From NCBI GenBank assembly GCA_028583605.1, contig CM053326.1:29371431-29435430 (forward strand): 64,000 bases of DNA, in the 5' to 3' direction. Below the pieces are notes generated by a model, which ran no database searches, had not been told where the DNA came from, and saw only the letters and a program-made list of their open reading frames with translations. Both the position numbers and the translations under genes were made by a program. Below are positions 22,861 through 35,420 of the stretch, in pieces. The stretch is from Dastarcus helophoroides (taxonomy: Eukaryota; Arthropoda; Insecta; Coleoptera; Bothrideridae). Numbering within the stretch: the stretch's first letter is position 1; the number at the start of each line of letters is the position of its first letter.

Positions 22861-24990
22861 GTAATTCTACATCATTTATTAAAATTAATCGCAAGTTTAA
22901 AAACATGATAAAACTTTGGCTCGTCAAAGATCATTTCAACGCGGCTTAAATGCATCCAGAATGCGGCCGGTCGCTATTTCCTCGGGGAGTTTTTGCAATT
23001 TATCCGAAGGATACGTGCGCCGACTGGGAAATGGGGCGTACGTCAGCCGAACGAGCCGAACAAACTGACAAGTGTAAAAGAATCACGAGAAGCGCCAACA
23101 AACTACGACCAGAAACGTCAATCAATCGCGCGCCCTCCTGCGAGAGATAACCCGACGACGATTGTGCTCCTATTTCGTGAATACCAAATAGAGCTTTGAC
23201 GCTTCGAACTTATGATATGTTTCATGTCGAATGCGCAAAAAATGGCTTATGGAAAGTCGAAGATAATTCAAATGAAGAGCAGTACGCTTAAGACATGTAA
23301 TTACTTAGTTAGAAAATTGACAATGTTATTAATTTTAATGGAAGATATAGAAAAATGAGGACGAACGAATTCGAGATAAAAATTTATTTCAGGTATATTT
23401 AAGCAGAAAAAATTATTTGAAATCATAATTTAAAACCTTTTATGGTTATCAATATGACTTTAAGCGACTTCGGCATCACTAAATAACAAGAAGAATGACA
23501 CTCAGCGATCGAGAGTCTAGAAAAACGAAACATTGTTCATATGTCTGAAAGATGAAAACATGAAGTCATTAAATGATACTTTTGAACCCCCAAATAATCG
23601 TTAGATGATTCGCTTTGTCGCAGGAAAATGCTCCGATTGCGTTAAGGAATTGCAGAAGAAACAGTGCGGAATTTAAAAAGAAATTGTCATAAAGCGTCTA
23701 ATTCTCGAGTGATATTTTCCGACATACAAATGTCGGAAAATATCGGTAAATTCGCAAAACTCATACAAATGAGTTTTGCGAATTTACCAGAGAAACATGT
23801 AATGCCGACGAAAATTTTTAAACCATCATCTGTTTATCTGCATAAATTCCTCAACCCTCATCAAATAGTTCGGAAAAATAAGACTTGAGCATTCTGCCTC
23901 TGCTTTGGGCTAAGTCCGTTAGGCAATTCCATCGTTGGCACATTTCTCATAAACAACCAACTGCCGATAAATGTTTGATATGAACGCAACAGAAGGCCCA
24001 CTATCTGTCATTATCGAAATTGTGGTAATACTTTTACTGTTTATACCAGAGACTAGTTTACACTTAAAAACAGTTTGAACAAATTTCATGAAGACAAAAC
24101 TATCAATTGGAATGTTAAAGCTCCATATAATAAATACCAGCTCCATAAAATAACTACAGAGTAAATTTCGTCCGCAAGCAAGCGGCAGATAGCGTTAAAA
24201 TGCATGAGCTCCGAACCGGAGCAGACGCAACGTTCTCTCTTTCATTCGAACGACAAAGGGCCCTTTTTACAAGGGAAAGCGGAAAATCTCTCCGCTATCG
24301 GAAAACACCGAACGAGAGAGAAGTCCCTATAAAAGTTATCATAAAGAATATTCTAAATTCAATCGATATTTCGTTTGAAGAGCGAGTTTCACACTTCGCT
24401 GCCCGGAACGGCCGGGCCGTTGATCCGGCAACACGTCCGCCGTTTTCGCAAGGATCGGGCCACTGTTTTAAAGATGAACGGGGCTTTATTAAAACGTCCT
24501 TTGTTTGAGTAAGTTCGGCCATTTTTCGTCGATATCGGTAACGGGGGGTAGACGGCTCGCGAACATATCACAGCAGATGACGCCTCATTTTGTCATTACG
24601 TCATTTCTGGATGACGTCTTATTATTCGTATCGACCGAATTAAGTCAAACTCGAATTACAAACTAAATAGTCTTGTAGTTACACTTTCCTACATACAGAT
24701 GGCCGAGAAACCTCAGAGAGTGGTTCGGATGCAGCTCCAATCAGTTATTCCGAAGATTCGTATCGCAATGATGATTGCCAACCTTCATCGCAGAGATGGC
24801 ACGTAAAGAAGACATACCGAGGTACACAGTGTGGCCCATCGAAAACGTCTCGTAAAGATAACTGTCAATTAAATGGTCCCCAATGAAACAGTACACGTGC
24901 CAAGAAAGTTCCTTAGACATTGCGACCTTTGTAACTCTTTGGGGTTGCATTCAGAGACGATTGCATCCTACTAATAGTAGGGATAACGCC
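22861..24990. other. Low-repeat intronic DNA with two GC-rich islands
   Basis: Islands at about 22920-23160 and 24180-24560 are clearly GC- and CpG-richer than the flanks and carry none of the satellite motifs. Frames of 60-110 codons exist in them on both strands (for example 24200-24508 on +), but overlap each other and resemble nothing known. Candidate intronic regulatory DNA, by composition only. Paired hairpins at 23711-23788 are listed separately. Confidence 0.4.
23711..23788. repeat. Two abutting perfect hairpins, each with loop ACAA
   Basis: Hairpin 1: 23711-23725 pairs with 23730-23744 (15 bp, no mismatch). Hairpin 2: 23745-23764 pairs with 23769-23788 (20 bp, no mismatch). Each has the 4-base loop ACAA inside CAT-ACAA-ATG, and the second begins on the very next base after the first. 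The arms differ in sequence. Flanking DNA is single-copy, and no protein explains this. Confidence 0.95.
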
Positions 24991-25217
24991 ATGAAAAGAT
25001 TTTGTCGAAGCGGGACAACTTTTGACGCAAAAATCATAGTCCAAATTCGACCCTTCAATGCGAGGATGTCATCTGGAAATTTCGACTTTTTGCTTAAGAT
25101 TCGGCTTCTCAAAACTTTGACTTTTTTCTCGGGGTTCATGCTTTTAGATTTTTACACATTTGGACTTTTTGCTCAAAGTTCGTCTTTTTATCAAAATTTT
25201 GACTCATTTTCTTAAAC
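24991..25217. repeat. AAATTTCGAC-type satellite, T-rich, left of hAT element
   Basis: AATTTCGACTTTTTGCTTAAG-like repeats. The same T-rich type resumes at 29385 beyond the transposon, so the element at 25226 inserted into an existing satellite tract. Confidence 0.6.
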
Positions 25218-25225
25218 GTCGCGTC

Positions 25226-28200
25226 CAGTGGCGGCTGGCGTATATGCACTGTGGAACTGCAACACCCCCAATTTCGCTTACAATTTTCTAAACACTTTTC
25301 ATTACACGATTTTTTGCAAAAATTTTAAATTTTCTGTGATTTCTTTTTATAGAAATTTTAGGTTTCTTTCACGAAGTTAAGACATTTGAAAACCTATTTT
25401 ATTTTTAATTTTGATCAAAATCACATTTTAAAAAATTCATTTTTGTATAAGTTTTAAGAAAGGAATCAATATTTGGAGCCGGAATTAAAATGTTAAGAAA
25501 AAAACTCAAATTTGTTTGAAAAATGTCAACATTTTGAGAAAATAATTACAATTTCAAGAAAAAATCCAAATTTAACTCATCTCGCATTTTACTGTGTCTC
25601 TAAAAAATAAGTTAATGAGGTATCTTCGAATTTTTACCTCAAATCTCATTTTGTATAAAAATGTTGAGGTTTTTTTGAGATATTTCGATTTTTTTTAGGA
25701 AATTTTGATTTTTTCTGCAAAGTTTCCATTTTTCCTAAATATTTTATAAAAAGAAATTTTCTCGAAATTTCCATTCTTCCTGAAAGTGTTGTTCTTAAAA
25801 TTTCTTCTAAAAATTGTAACTTCTCCAGATTTTTCTTTATGTTCTTCTAATGTGCTTTAAAATTGTCAAGTTTTTTCACCACACTTTGACAATTTAAAGT
25901 TCATTTTATTTTGTAGCTTTGACAAAAAGTGTTTGAAAAAAACCCTGAAAGTTCTATAAAAATTTCAACATTTTGGGAAAAACAAAACATTTCGACTTTT
26001 TTGTAAAGGTGTTTCAAATTTTTTTTAAGTTTCGATTTTGCCTTTAAAAAATTTTGCTTTTTTTCCTAAGAAATTTGTGTTTTTCTCTAAACATTTTATA
26101 GCAGGAATTTCTTTGACATTTCGACTTTTCCTGGAGATTTTGTCTTTAAAATATTTTTTCATGTAGAAATTTTGATTTTTCTCTAATTTGTTTTGAAAAT
26201 TTAAAAGTTTTTTAAAAAAATTTTAATATTTTATAGTTCATTTTATTTTGTTATTTCGATAAGAAATAAAAATTATTAAATATAAACTTAAGCAACATAA
26301 ATTTCCAATCTGCATAAAAATAAGAAAACTTTGGAAAAAATATTGAAATTTCAAGAAAAAGTAAACATTGTAATTTTCAATCATTTTTACAATTTGATAT
26401 TTCTCTAAAAAATTACTACTACTGTAGGACCAAAGAAAATTCTGAATCGGAATTTCCAATTTTTCTAGAAATGTTAAATTTAGTCTTGAAATTCTCATCT
26501 TCGAATTTAAAATTCCAATTTTAATAAAAAAAAAAGATCGAAGTTTAGAGATTAAACTTAAAATTTCAAGAGAAAGCAAATGATATTTCTAGAAAAAGTT
26601 GAAATTTCTTATTTGTATACAACATTTAAAAAAAAATAACATTTTCGGAATTAAAGAAACATTTTTTTTTTGAAATAAACTAATTGTCAAAAATATTCTT
26701 ATAATTTCGACTTTTAAAGTGGGAATTATTGAAATTTTTGAGAAAAAGAGTCAACATTTCTAGAAGTCTCAAAATTTCGAAATTAAAATTAATCAAAATG
26801 TTGAAAAAAATTCATTAACAATTTACTGTTCTAATTTAATTTTTTTCTAGTAATTTTGACGTTCCAGAGAAATTTCAAAAATCAAATATTCCAGCTGAAG
26901 CCAATTTTTTGTGATTAAAATTTAAATTTTGGCAATTTATTTGTACATAAAGTTTTTTTTTGAGAATTTGTTTCACAACTTTGCACAATTTCAAAAATAA
27001 AAATTTTTGTTATTAATTTTTTTTAATTCGAATGTTAATTCATAAAGTTTGCTCAAAAAATGCAAATTTAAAAATAAAAATATTACCACTTTTAAAAAAT
27101 AAAGCTAAAGTTACCAGAAAAATCGAATTTTTTAGAAAAAAGTCAAATCTTAAAAAATTTTGAAATTTTCATAGAAAGTCAAATTTTTAAAAGAAAATAA
27201 GGATTCCGAAAAAAAATTTAATTTTTAAAACGGTCTACATTTTCAGTAATTTTGGGAATGTTAATAAAAGACGAGTTTTTGGAAAAATATCGACATTTAC
27301 ATTGCAGAGTTTTTAATTAAATTTTAAAGAAGCTGAATTTTTTGAATATCGGAGAAAACTCAAAATTATCTAAAAATTCGTAATTATCAAAAAAGTTGAA
27401 ATTTTGAAAAGGTAAAATTTTGAAAAAAGTCGAAAATTTCAGTACTTAAATTTAAAAAGAATCTCTTCTTTTAAGTTGAAAATTTAATTGGAAATGTTTA
27501 AAAAAATGTATAAATAAAATTTTTAAAAAAATTCGGGTTTTAAAAAAAATTTTGAAACATGAAAAAAAGTCGAAATTTTGAAATGGAATCGAAATTTTAC
27601 GAAATATTCAATAAAAGGTTTTAAGAAGTGTTTGATTTGAAAAAAATCACAATTTTCAAACAAAGGATTGACAGTTTGCAAAAAATGTCAATATCTTGAA
27701 AATAGTTAAAATAAAAAAAACAGTCAAAATTTTTTTTCCAAAAATTTTAAATTTTGGAACATGACTAAAATGTTGAAAAATTCGAACATTTGAAAAAGGC
27801 CGGGATTTCCAACAAACTGGGAATTAAAATAAAAAGTCGAAAAGTGCAGATTAAGAAAAAGTTAAAATTTTCAAGAAAGGAAGTCAAAATTTGTTGACAA
27901 GGCAAACATTTTCGAAATCTTTCAATTTCCAAAAGAAGTCAAAATTTTGCAAAAGACAAAATTTTCAAAATTTGTCGAAATTTTATAGTCGAAATTAAAA
28001 AAGTATCAAAATTTGCAAAAGATTTGAGAATTCTTATCGAATTTACGAAATAATTCGAAATTTTAAAAAGTTTTAAATTTGGACTAGTTGGGAAATTTGT
28101 ACTCAACTTTTTCAACAAAAACCAAAATTTTCGAAACCCTAATATTGAAAACAAGTGGAAAATTATCAGATAGATCGAGGTTTTCAAAAGTCGAAATATT

Positions 28201-29376
28201 GGAAAAAGTTTAAATTTTTGGTAGTTAAAATTTTGAATCAAAGTGGAATATTTGTTAAAAAGTAGAAATTTTAGGTCAAAAATTAAAATTTTGAAAAAAT
28301 GTCAAACATTTCATAAAATTTCTAAATTTTTTAAAACATCTAAATTTTGAAAAAATTTCGAAAATTAATAAGTAGCGAAATTTTCAACAAAAAAAATCAA
28401 AAAATAATCGAAACTTTGCAAAAAAGTCGACAATTTGAAAAATAGTTCACATTGAAATAAAAACCAGTCGAAATTAGTAGGAATACAAATTTTTAATAAA
28501 AAAATTATAATTTTCCAAAAAAAAATTAGAAAAAAGTCTAAAATTTAAAAAGTCAAAAGTTTAGCTTTGAAAAAATTTACATTTTCAGAAAAAGTAAGAA
28601 TTTTCAATCAAAAAGAGTTCACATTTCAATAAAAACCAGTCGAAATTATTAGGAATCAAAATTTTTAATAAAAAAATTATAATTTTCCAATAAAAGGTTA
28701 TAAACAAAAATTAAATTTAGAAAAATTCGAAAATTTAAAAGGTTAAAAGTCCAGCTTTGAAAAAATTTACATTTTCAGAAAAAGTAAGAATTTTCAATCA
28801 AAAATAGTTCACATTTAAATAAAAACCAGTACGAAATTATTAGGAATCAAAATTTTTAATAAAAAAATATAATTTTCCATAAAAAAGGTTATAAACAAAG
28901 ATTAAATTTAGAAAAATTCGAAAAATTAAAAAGTCAAAAGTCCAGCTTTGAAAAAATTTACATTTTCAGAAAAAGTAAGAATTTTCAAATGGTAAAAATT
29001 AAAAAGAATGTAATATTTAATTTTCAAAAAAAATATTACCAAAAAAAGCAGTACACCAAAAAGTGTAAATATTTACGAAAATGCAAAAATTTTTACAAAA
29101 GTATCCATAGTTTTTCAAAAAAGTCAATACTTAAAAATAAAATAAGGTCGAGATTGCAAGAAAAAATTTTAATTTTGCAATACAGTCAAAATTTGGAAAA
29201 AAATCCAACTTTTCAAAAAACGCGACATTATCAAAAGTTTTCATTGTCAAGTTTTCAAAGAAATATAAAATTTTCGAAAAGTAACGTTTTGAAAATATCG
29301 AAATTTTCAGTCGAAATTTTAAAAGGCTAAACATTGTCGCAGCACCCCCATCAGTTTTGGCTACGAGCCGCCGCTG
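25226..29376. mobile_element. hAT-type element, 4151 bp, filled with AT-rich satellite
   Basis: The ends are CAGTGGCGGCTGG at the left and CGAGCCGCCGCTG at the right. They are inverted with two mismatches and share the family start of the elements at 15699 and 20049. The exact 8-bp direct repeat GTCGCGTC flanks it (25218-25225 and 29377-29384). Subterminal blocks around AACACCCCCA and GCACCCCCAT echo the GGGGGTTGC subterminal block of the copy at 20049. Apart from short ends, the interior is AAATTTCGAC-type satellite: T-rich at about 25290-26230, then A-rich to about 29330. No transposase is recognisable. Confidence 0.9.
28440..28990. repeat. Three tandem copies of a unit of about 190 bp inside the hAT element
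   Basis: The blocks AATAAAAACCAGTCGAAATT (near 28455, 28630, 28818) and AGCTTTGAAAAAATTTACAT (near 28563, 28754, 28945) recur about every 175-191 bp in the same order. The copies are much more alike than the surrounding satellite, so this is a recent local amplification. Confidence 0.85.
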
Positions 29377-29384
29377 GTCGCGTC

Positions 29385-30930
29385 GTAGTTTGCTCAAAAG
29401 TTACGATTTTATTTTTAAAATTTGATTTTTTTCTTAGAATGTGTCTTTTTCGGGTAATAACATTTAAGTTTTAAAGTTCCGACCTTTTCCTCAAAATTTC
29501 AAATGATTTTGAAATTTTGTCTTTTGTCGAAATTTCGACATTATTTTCAAATTCACTTTTTTTTATTGATTTATTTGATCTTATCTGCAAAATTTTATGT
29601 TTTTTAAAGTTCGTAATTTTCTTGAAATTTTGCCATTTCTCACTTTCGATTTCTCATTTTCGATTTTTTCAAATTTTATCCATTTCTGAGAATTTTGATT
29701 TATATTCTCAGAATTCATCTTTTCTTCGAAATTTCGACTTTATTCCCAAATTAGGAATTTTCTTCAAATTTGTTTCTCTTAAAAATTTCAATTTTTTAAA
29801 GTTTGGCCTTTTTATCGATATTGTAAGATTGGATATTGCGAGACTCGTTATTTTTTTGATATTTCCAATCATTTTTTGAAGTGAAAACTTCTTTAGGCGC
29901 GTTAAGCGATTAAAGATAGGGAACACTTGGTTTTGCCACATATGTAATACACATATATGGGTTTTGCGTTACCAAAGAACGCTATTTGAACTACTACTTT
30001 AAACTACGATTGCTTTACCACTGCGCCACTCTGGACATTTGTTTAAACCTTTCAGACACTTGGATAATCGGACATCCAGTTAATTATACCACCGAATAAT
30101 TAGATACCTGGCTAATCCGACAAGCGGCTAATCCGAAAAAATAGTACATTAAAAACTTATTTCTTTGAAATATCTTGAAATTTGTATATCATAGTTTTAA
30201 GTTTTCACTTCTGTCGGCAGTCTCCATAATTGCCCAATTTTTTTGTCGAAATTCTGTAATTCGACTTCTTTCTCAGATCTAACAATTTCTGGGAAAGTTC
30301 GCGTTTTCTTTTTTATTTCATTATTCTTTCATTTTTCAGCTTCGACTTTTTCAAAAATTTGCATATGATTCGAAATGTCGATTTGTGAAATTCGTTTTTT
30401 TTTTTTGAATTATCGATTTTATTCTCAAGTTATTTAGCCTTTTCTAAAAGTTGGGAATGATTGAGAAAATGTTTTAAATTATGACATTTTCTGAGTCCTT
30501 TATACTCTCTGGTTCTTTCTTTCAATTCATTTTTTTTTCGAAATTTGGCCATTATTTCCAAAAAAATCAGCTTTTTTTTTCTCAAAATTTAATATTTTCT
30601 CTGGGAAATGTCGCGTTTTTTTAGGGTTGTAATTTTTTCAAAATTTCGAACTTTTTTGTCAAATTTTAGTGTGAATTTTGACCTTTTTAAAATTCGTCGA
30701 TTTTTGGAAATTTCGATTTATTCTCAGGATTTGTCTTCTCTCCGATTTATTTCGACTCTATTTATCAAGACTTTTCTTCAAATGATTTTCTCTCGGAAAT
30801 TTCGTATCTTTTTAGGTTCGCCATTTTTGTCCCCATCGGTCTTTTTTGTCTAATTTTTTTTTTCAAAAATCATTTTTCACTTTCGATTTTTTCAGAATTT
30901 TGATTTATTCTTAGAATTTGTCAAGCGAAC
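29385..30930. repeat. AAATTTCGAC-type satellite, T-rich, with a low-repeat gap at about 29880-30220
   Basis: TTTTCGAAATTTCGACTTT-like repeats at 29385-29880 and 30220-30930. The gap between them contains a tRNA-like sequence on the minus strand. Frames in the tract are low-complexity Phe/Leu/Ile peptides. Confidence 0.75.
29981..30036 (-). repeat. tRNA-like sequence (tRNA-derived SINE head or tRNA pseudogene)
   Basis: On the minus strand, TGGCGCAGTGG (30028-30018) is a perfect A-box match, preceded by GTCCAGAG and followed by TAAAGCAATC. GTTCAAATAGC (29991-29981) is a degraded B box. The spacing is about 37 bases, near that of the tRNA-like sequence at 22801 and shorter than a real tRNA. No acceptor stem is seen. 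Confidence 0.5.
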
Positions 30931-32010
30931 ATTCTACTACTACATAAAGTATAACATAACTAATAATGCAGTTTAATTTTAAATAGAAGTCTTCAATACT
31001 TGCGTAATCCCAACTTTGTATCTTAGAGACAAACTGTGATAAGTCCAATTTTTTCCAAAATGAATTAAAGATGTTATGTCTATTAACAAAACCCCATCTT
31101 TTAATTTTCTATCTTCAGTATCAAGATATCTAATAAACATCAAATTTAGGCCTTTTTGAAAAATATCAAGTCCATTTTTCCTTCAGATCTAAACTAGTTA
31201 ATGTTGTTTATCATAAGAATGAATTATGACTTAACATAGTTTGCTTCTGGGGTACAGAACTGTAATTAAAGAACTATAGGCACGAGGCGCATAACGAAAT
31301 AACTTTCACAGATATTGGGGGGGGGGGGGGTACAAAAAAGGCGATATAAATATAAAGAAGCTCGACAAAACCTCATAAATCAGCAAAATAAGTCTTCGGC
31401 GGCACAAAAGGCCTTTATTCGCATCTCCACGTGACAAATGGAATCTGGTAGTGAAAGGTGAACACTTCTCGATTTTTATATATATCGAACATCACGCATG
31501 AGGGAGCTCAGAACTGGGGGCGTCTCACGGCGGTGTGAAATGCACAAAAGCGACGGCAGCACCCCCCGCCGTCAAGACGGGAAGTCTACTTGTCATCTCC
31601 ACTGTCTCTTTATGCACCGTCCGTATTTATTATCGTTGTCGGACGACTTCCTTGATACAGATCGAGAATGTTGTATGGTTTATATTATGTCGCTGACTCC
31701 TCGAAAGCGTCGCACCGAATTTGAAGTCGTCACCCTTAAATGAAAATAAAATCACTTTTATAATAACTGTCTTTAAATGTTTCCGTTTACTCACTTTATA
31801 ATTCGTTTAATAATGAATAACAGATCTTTTCACAAGCGCTTGATAATAATGCGAGGGAAAGAGGAGTGGGAGGGCGGGGGAGAAAGAGCGAGTGTATTTT
31901 TTCCCATGTGAAATAAGCTCCAGATTAAATCTTCCGTCCGACAGACCTTCAGTTTGGATAGCTCAGGTTTCGATGACAATTGACATTTGTCGATGGCCAG
32001 CAGGAGGAAG
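30931..32010. other. Low-repeat intronic DNA with a GC-rich island and a poly-G run
   Basis: A run of 14 G lies at 31317-31330. An island richer in G+C spans about 31380-31740. An 81-codon frame there (31498-31743 on +) is unrecognised. No coding support. Confidence 0.4.
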
Positions 32011-32399
32011 TATCCATCTAGGGATGTCGATTCCTTTGTAAAATAATCGATTTGTGGATCGATTCGAATCGTGAGCAAAAGTATCGATTCTCTATAAAAT
32101 TGGGTGCTGAAAGATCGATTTCTGATTAATCGTCTTGTTGGTGAAATTTTTAACATTTTTAATAACAAAAAAATTGAATGATAATGATGAATTGGCGTAG
32201 TTTAATTTTGAAAGTTTTTTTCTTGGATTTTAAACACTAATATTTATATTTTTTATATTCCTAATTAGCAAAATCCGATACATATTTGTTTGCTGCTTTG
32301 TTTTTTATTTATGCATTTTTGGTTTTTTACGATGTAGAAAGGGCATTCATTTATAAAAATATATTTAGAAAGATGAAGTTTAAATTGGAAATTACGAGA

Positions 32400-33230
32400 T
32401 TAAAGTGGAAATTTCTACTTTATTTTCCAAATTTCGACTTTTTTTGAGTAAATTTCATAGATAATGTCGAAATTTCGGCTTTAGTCTCGAAATTTTAACT
32501 TTTTTTTTACGAAATTTCAAGATAGTCGAAATTTCTTAAAGTTAGGCAGATGACAGTTTAGCCCCACCAACCCTTAGAATATAAGAGTATATTCTTAGCA
32601 CCAACTCTTTTACAATTTAATGTTGACACTTAGCAGTAGGGTACGTTCAGTAAATTCAATTTTTTATCACAAAAAATTTCGACCGTTTTCTTGACATTTC
32701 AAGGTTAAAGTAGATTTTTCAAGAAAAAATTCGAAATTTCGAGTTCAAAGTCCACATGTTACAAAAGCGTAGAAAGGCATTGATTAAAGAAAATTATATT
32801 TTGAAATTTCGACATTTTACAAAGGCGTAAAAAAGATTGATTTAAAAAAATATTTTTGGATATTTCGACTTTTTTCTCGAAATTTCGATTTTTTTCGAAA
32901 TTTCGAGTTTTTTCTAGTTATTTCGACTTTAATCTCGAAATTTCGAATTTAAACTCGAAATTTCGGCTTTAAACCCGAAATTTCGACTTTACACTCAAAA
33001 TTTCGACTTTTTTCTTGAAATTTCTACTGTTTTCCTAAAATTCCGACACTAATCTCGAAATTTCGACTTTAATCTCGGAATTTCGACTTTGACATAGAAA
33101 ATTCGACCTTTTTCTTGAAAGTGCTACTTTTTTCCTCAAATTCCGACATTAATCTCGAAAACTCGACTTTAATCTCGAAATTTCGACTTTGATATCGAAT
33201 TTTTTCTCGAAATTTTGAGAATGAGTCGCT
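32400..33230 (-). repeat. AAATTTCGAC satellite, left (T-rich) half of inverted array
   Basis: TCTCGAAATTTCGACTTTAA-type units of about 18-20 bp. The tag ACAAAGGCGTAGAAAGG is present in this orientation near 32762 and 32818 (with changes). It is the reverse of the tag in the right half. Confidence 0.85.
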
Positions 33231-33249
33231 CTATAATAAGCACACTCTG

Positions 33250-35420
33250 TGGTTAAATTAGGCAGTCAAAATTTGAGAAAAGGTTCGAAATCTGAGAAAA
33301 AGTCGAAATTTGTAGAAAAAAAGTCGAAATTTTGAGTTTAAAGTCGAAATTTCGAGAAAAATGTCGAAATTTCGATATCAAGGTCAAAATTTCGAGAAAA
33401 AAGTCGATATTTGATAAAAATATCTAAAATCGAGAAAAAAAAACCAAATTTCGAGAAAAAAAAGTCGAGCTTTTCAGAGGTCGAAATTTCGAAAAAGAAA
33501 AAATCGAAATTTGAGAAAAGCGTCGAAATTTCGAGAAAACCTTGAAATTTGATAAAAAAGTGGAGATTTCGAGAAAAAAAAGTCGAAATTTTGAGAAAAA
33601 AGTCTAAATTTCGAACAAAAAGTCGAAATGTTGACTTTAAAATTGAAATTTCCAGAAAAATGTCAAAATTTCGATATTCAGGTCAAAATTTTAAGAAAAA
33701 AATCGAAATTTGAGAAAAAAGTCGAAATTTTGAGAAAAAAAGTTGTAATTTCGAGCTTAAAATCGAAGTTTGGGAAAAATTAACATTTTTTTAAATCGAC
33801 ATCCTTTCTACACCTTTGCAATATTTAAATAAGATTGAAATTTTCAGAACAAAATCAAAATAATTTCCAGAAAAAAAGTCGAATTTTCATTAAAAAAATC
33901 GAAATTTAAGAAAAAGGTCGAAATTTTAAGAAAAAAAGTCGAAATGTTGAGTTTAAAGTCGAAATTTCGAGAAAAATGTCGAAATCTCGATATTTAGATC
34001 AACATTTCGATATTAAGGTCAAAATTTCGAGAAAAAAGTCGAAATTTGACAAAAACGTCGAAATTTCGAGAAAAAAGTCAAAATTTCGAAATATTTCGAG
34101 AAAAAAGTCGAAATTTAAGAAAAAAGTCGAGATTTCGAGAAAAAAGTCGATATCCTTTCTACGCCTTTGTAACATTTGAAAAAAGTTGAAATTTTCAGAA
34201 CGTCGAAATAATTTTCAGAAAATAGTCGAATTTTGAGAAAAAAAGTCGAAATTTAAGAAAAAGATCGAAATTTTGAGCAAAAAAAGTCGAAATGTTGAGT
34301 TTAAAGTCGAAATTTTAAGAAAAATGTCGAAATTTGACAAGAACGTCGAAATTTTGAGAAAAAAGTCAAAATTTCGAAATACTTCGAGAAAAAAGTCGAA
34401 ATTTGAGAAAAAAGTCGAGATTTCGAGAAAAAATCGATACCCTTTCTACGTCCTTGTAACATTTAAAAAGAGTTGAAATTTTCAGAACAACGTCGAAATA
34501 ATTTCCAGAAAAAAGTCGATTTTTAAGAAAAAACTCGAAATTTAAGAAAAAAGCCGAAATTTTGAGAAAAAAAACTCGAAATGTTGAGTTTAAAGTCGAA
34601 ATTTCGAGAAAAATGTCTAAGACTCGATATTAAGGTCAAAACTTCGAGAAAAAAGTCGAAATTTGAGAAAAACGTCGAAATTTCGAGAAAAAAGTCAAAA
34701 TTTCGTGAAAAAAGTCGAAATTTGAGAAAAAAGTCGAAATTTCGAGAAAAAAATCGAAATTTGCGAGAAAAGACGAAATTTCGAGAAAAAAAGTCGAAAT
34801 TTCGATATTAAGGTCAAAAGTGAAGTTTTGAGAAAAGTTTCGATATTTCGAGAAAAAATCGAAATTTGAGAAAAAAGTCAAAATTTTGAGAAAAAAGTCG
34901 AAATTTTGAGAGAAAAGTCGAAATTTGAGAAAAAAAGTCGAAATTTCGAGAGAAAAAGTGGAAATTTCGAGCTCAATATCGAAAATTGGGAAAAAAGTCG
35001 AAATTTCTAAAAATAACATTTTTTTAAATCGATTTCCTTTCTGCGCCTTTGTAACATTTCGAAAAAGTTCAAATTTTCAAAAAAAGGCGAAATGTCCAGA
35101 AAAAATACGAAATTTTAAGAAAAGTCGAAATTTGAGAAAAAAGTCAAAACTTGAAAGAAAAGTCGAAGTTTGAGAAAATAGTCGAAATTTTTAAAATAAC
35201 ATTTTTTTGTTAGTCGATGTCCTTTCTACGCCTTGGCAATATTTCCTTAAATTTCGATTTAAAAATTGAAATTTCTACTTTTTCCTAGAAATTTCGACTT
35301 TTTTCTCGAAATTTTAATATTAAAGTCGAAATATTTGACTTTAATCTCGGGATTTAGAGGAGAAAAAGTCAACATTCCGTGATAATTTTTTTTTTCAAAT
35401 TGATGTCCTTTCTACGCTCT
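33250..35420 (+). repeat. AAATTTCGAC satellite, right (A-rich) half with higher-order units
   Basis: The basic unit is GTCGAAATTTCGAGAAAAAA, about 18-20 bp. A higher-order tag, CCTTTCTACGCCTTTGTAAC or a variant, occurs near 33803, 34152, 34441, 35033, 35220 and 35406. Several higher-order units also share the order CATTT..AAAAGTTGAAATTTTCAGAA then TCGAAATAATTT then AAATGTTGAGTTTAAAGTCG. The frames here (for example 34581-34811) are Lys/Ser/Arg-rich repeats of satellite DNA, not proteins. Confidence 0.9.

Noticed and set aside
34636..35019. 127-codon Phe/Ser-rich frame on the minus strand
   Set aside because: It is the reverse of the GTCGAAATTTCGAGAAAAA satellite; a mirror frame is open on the other strand as well.
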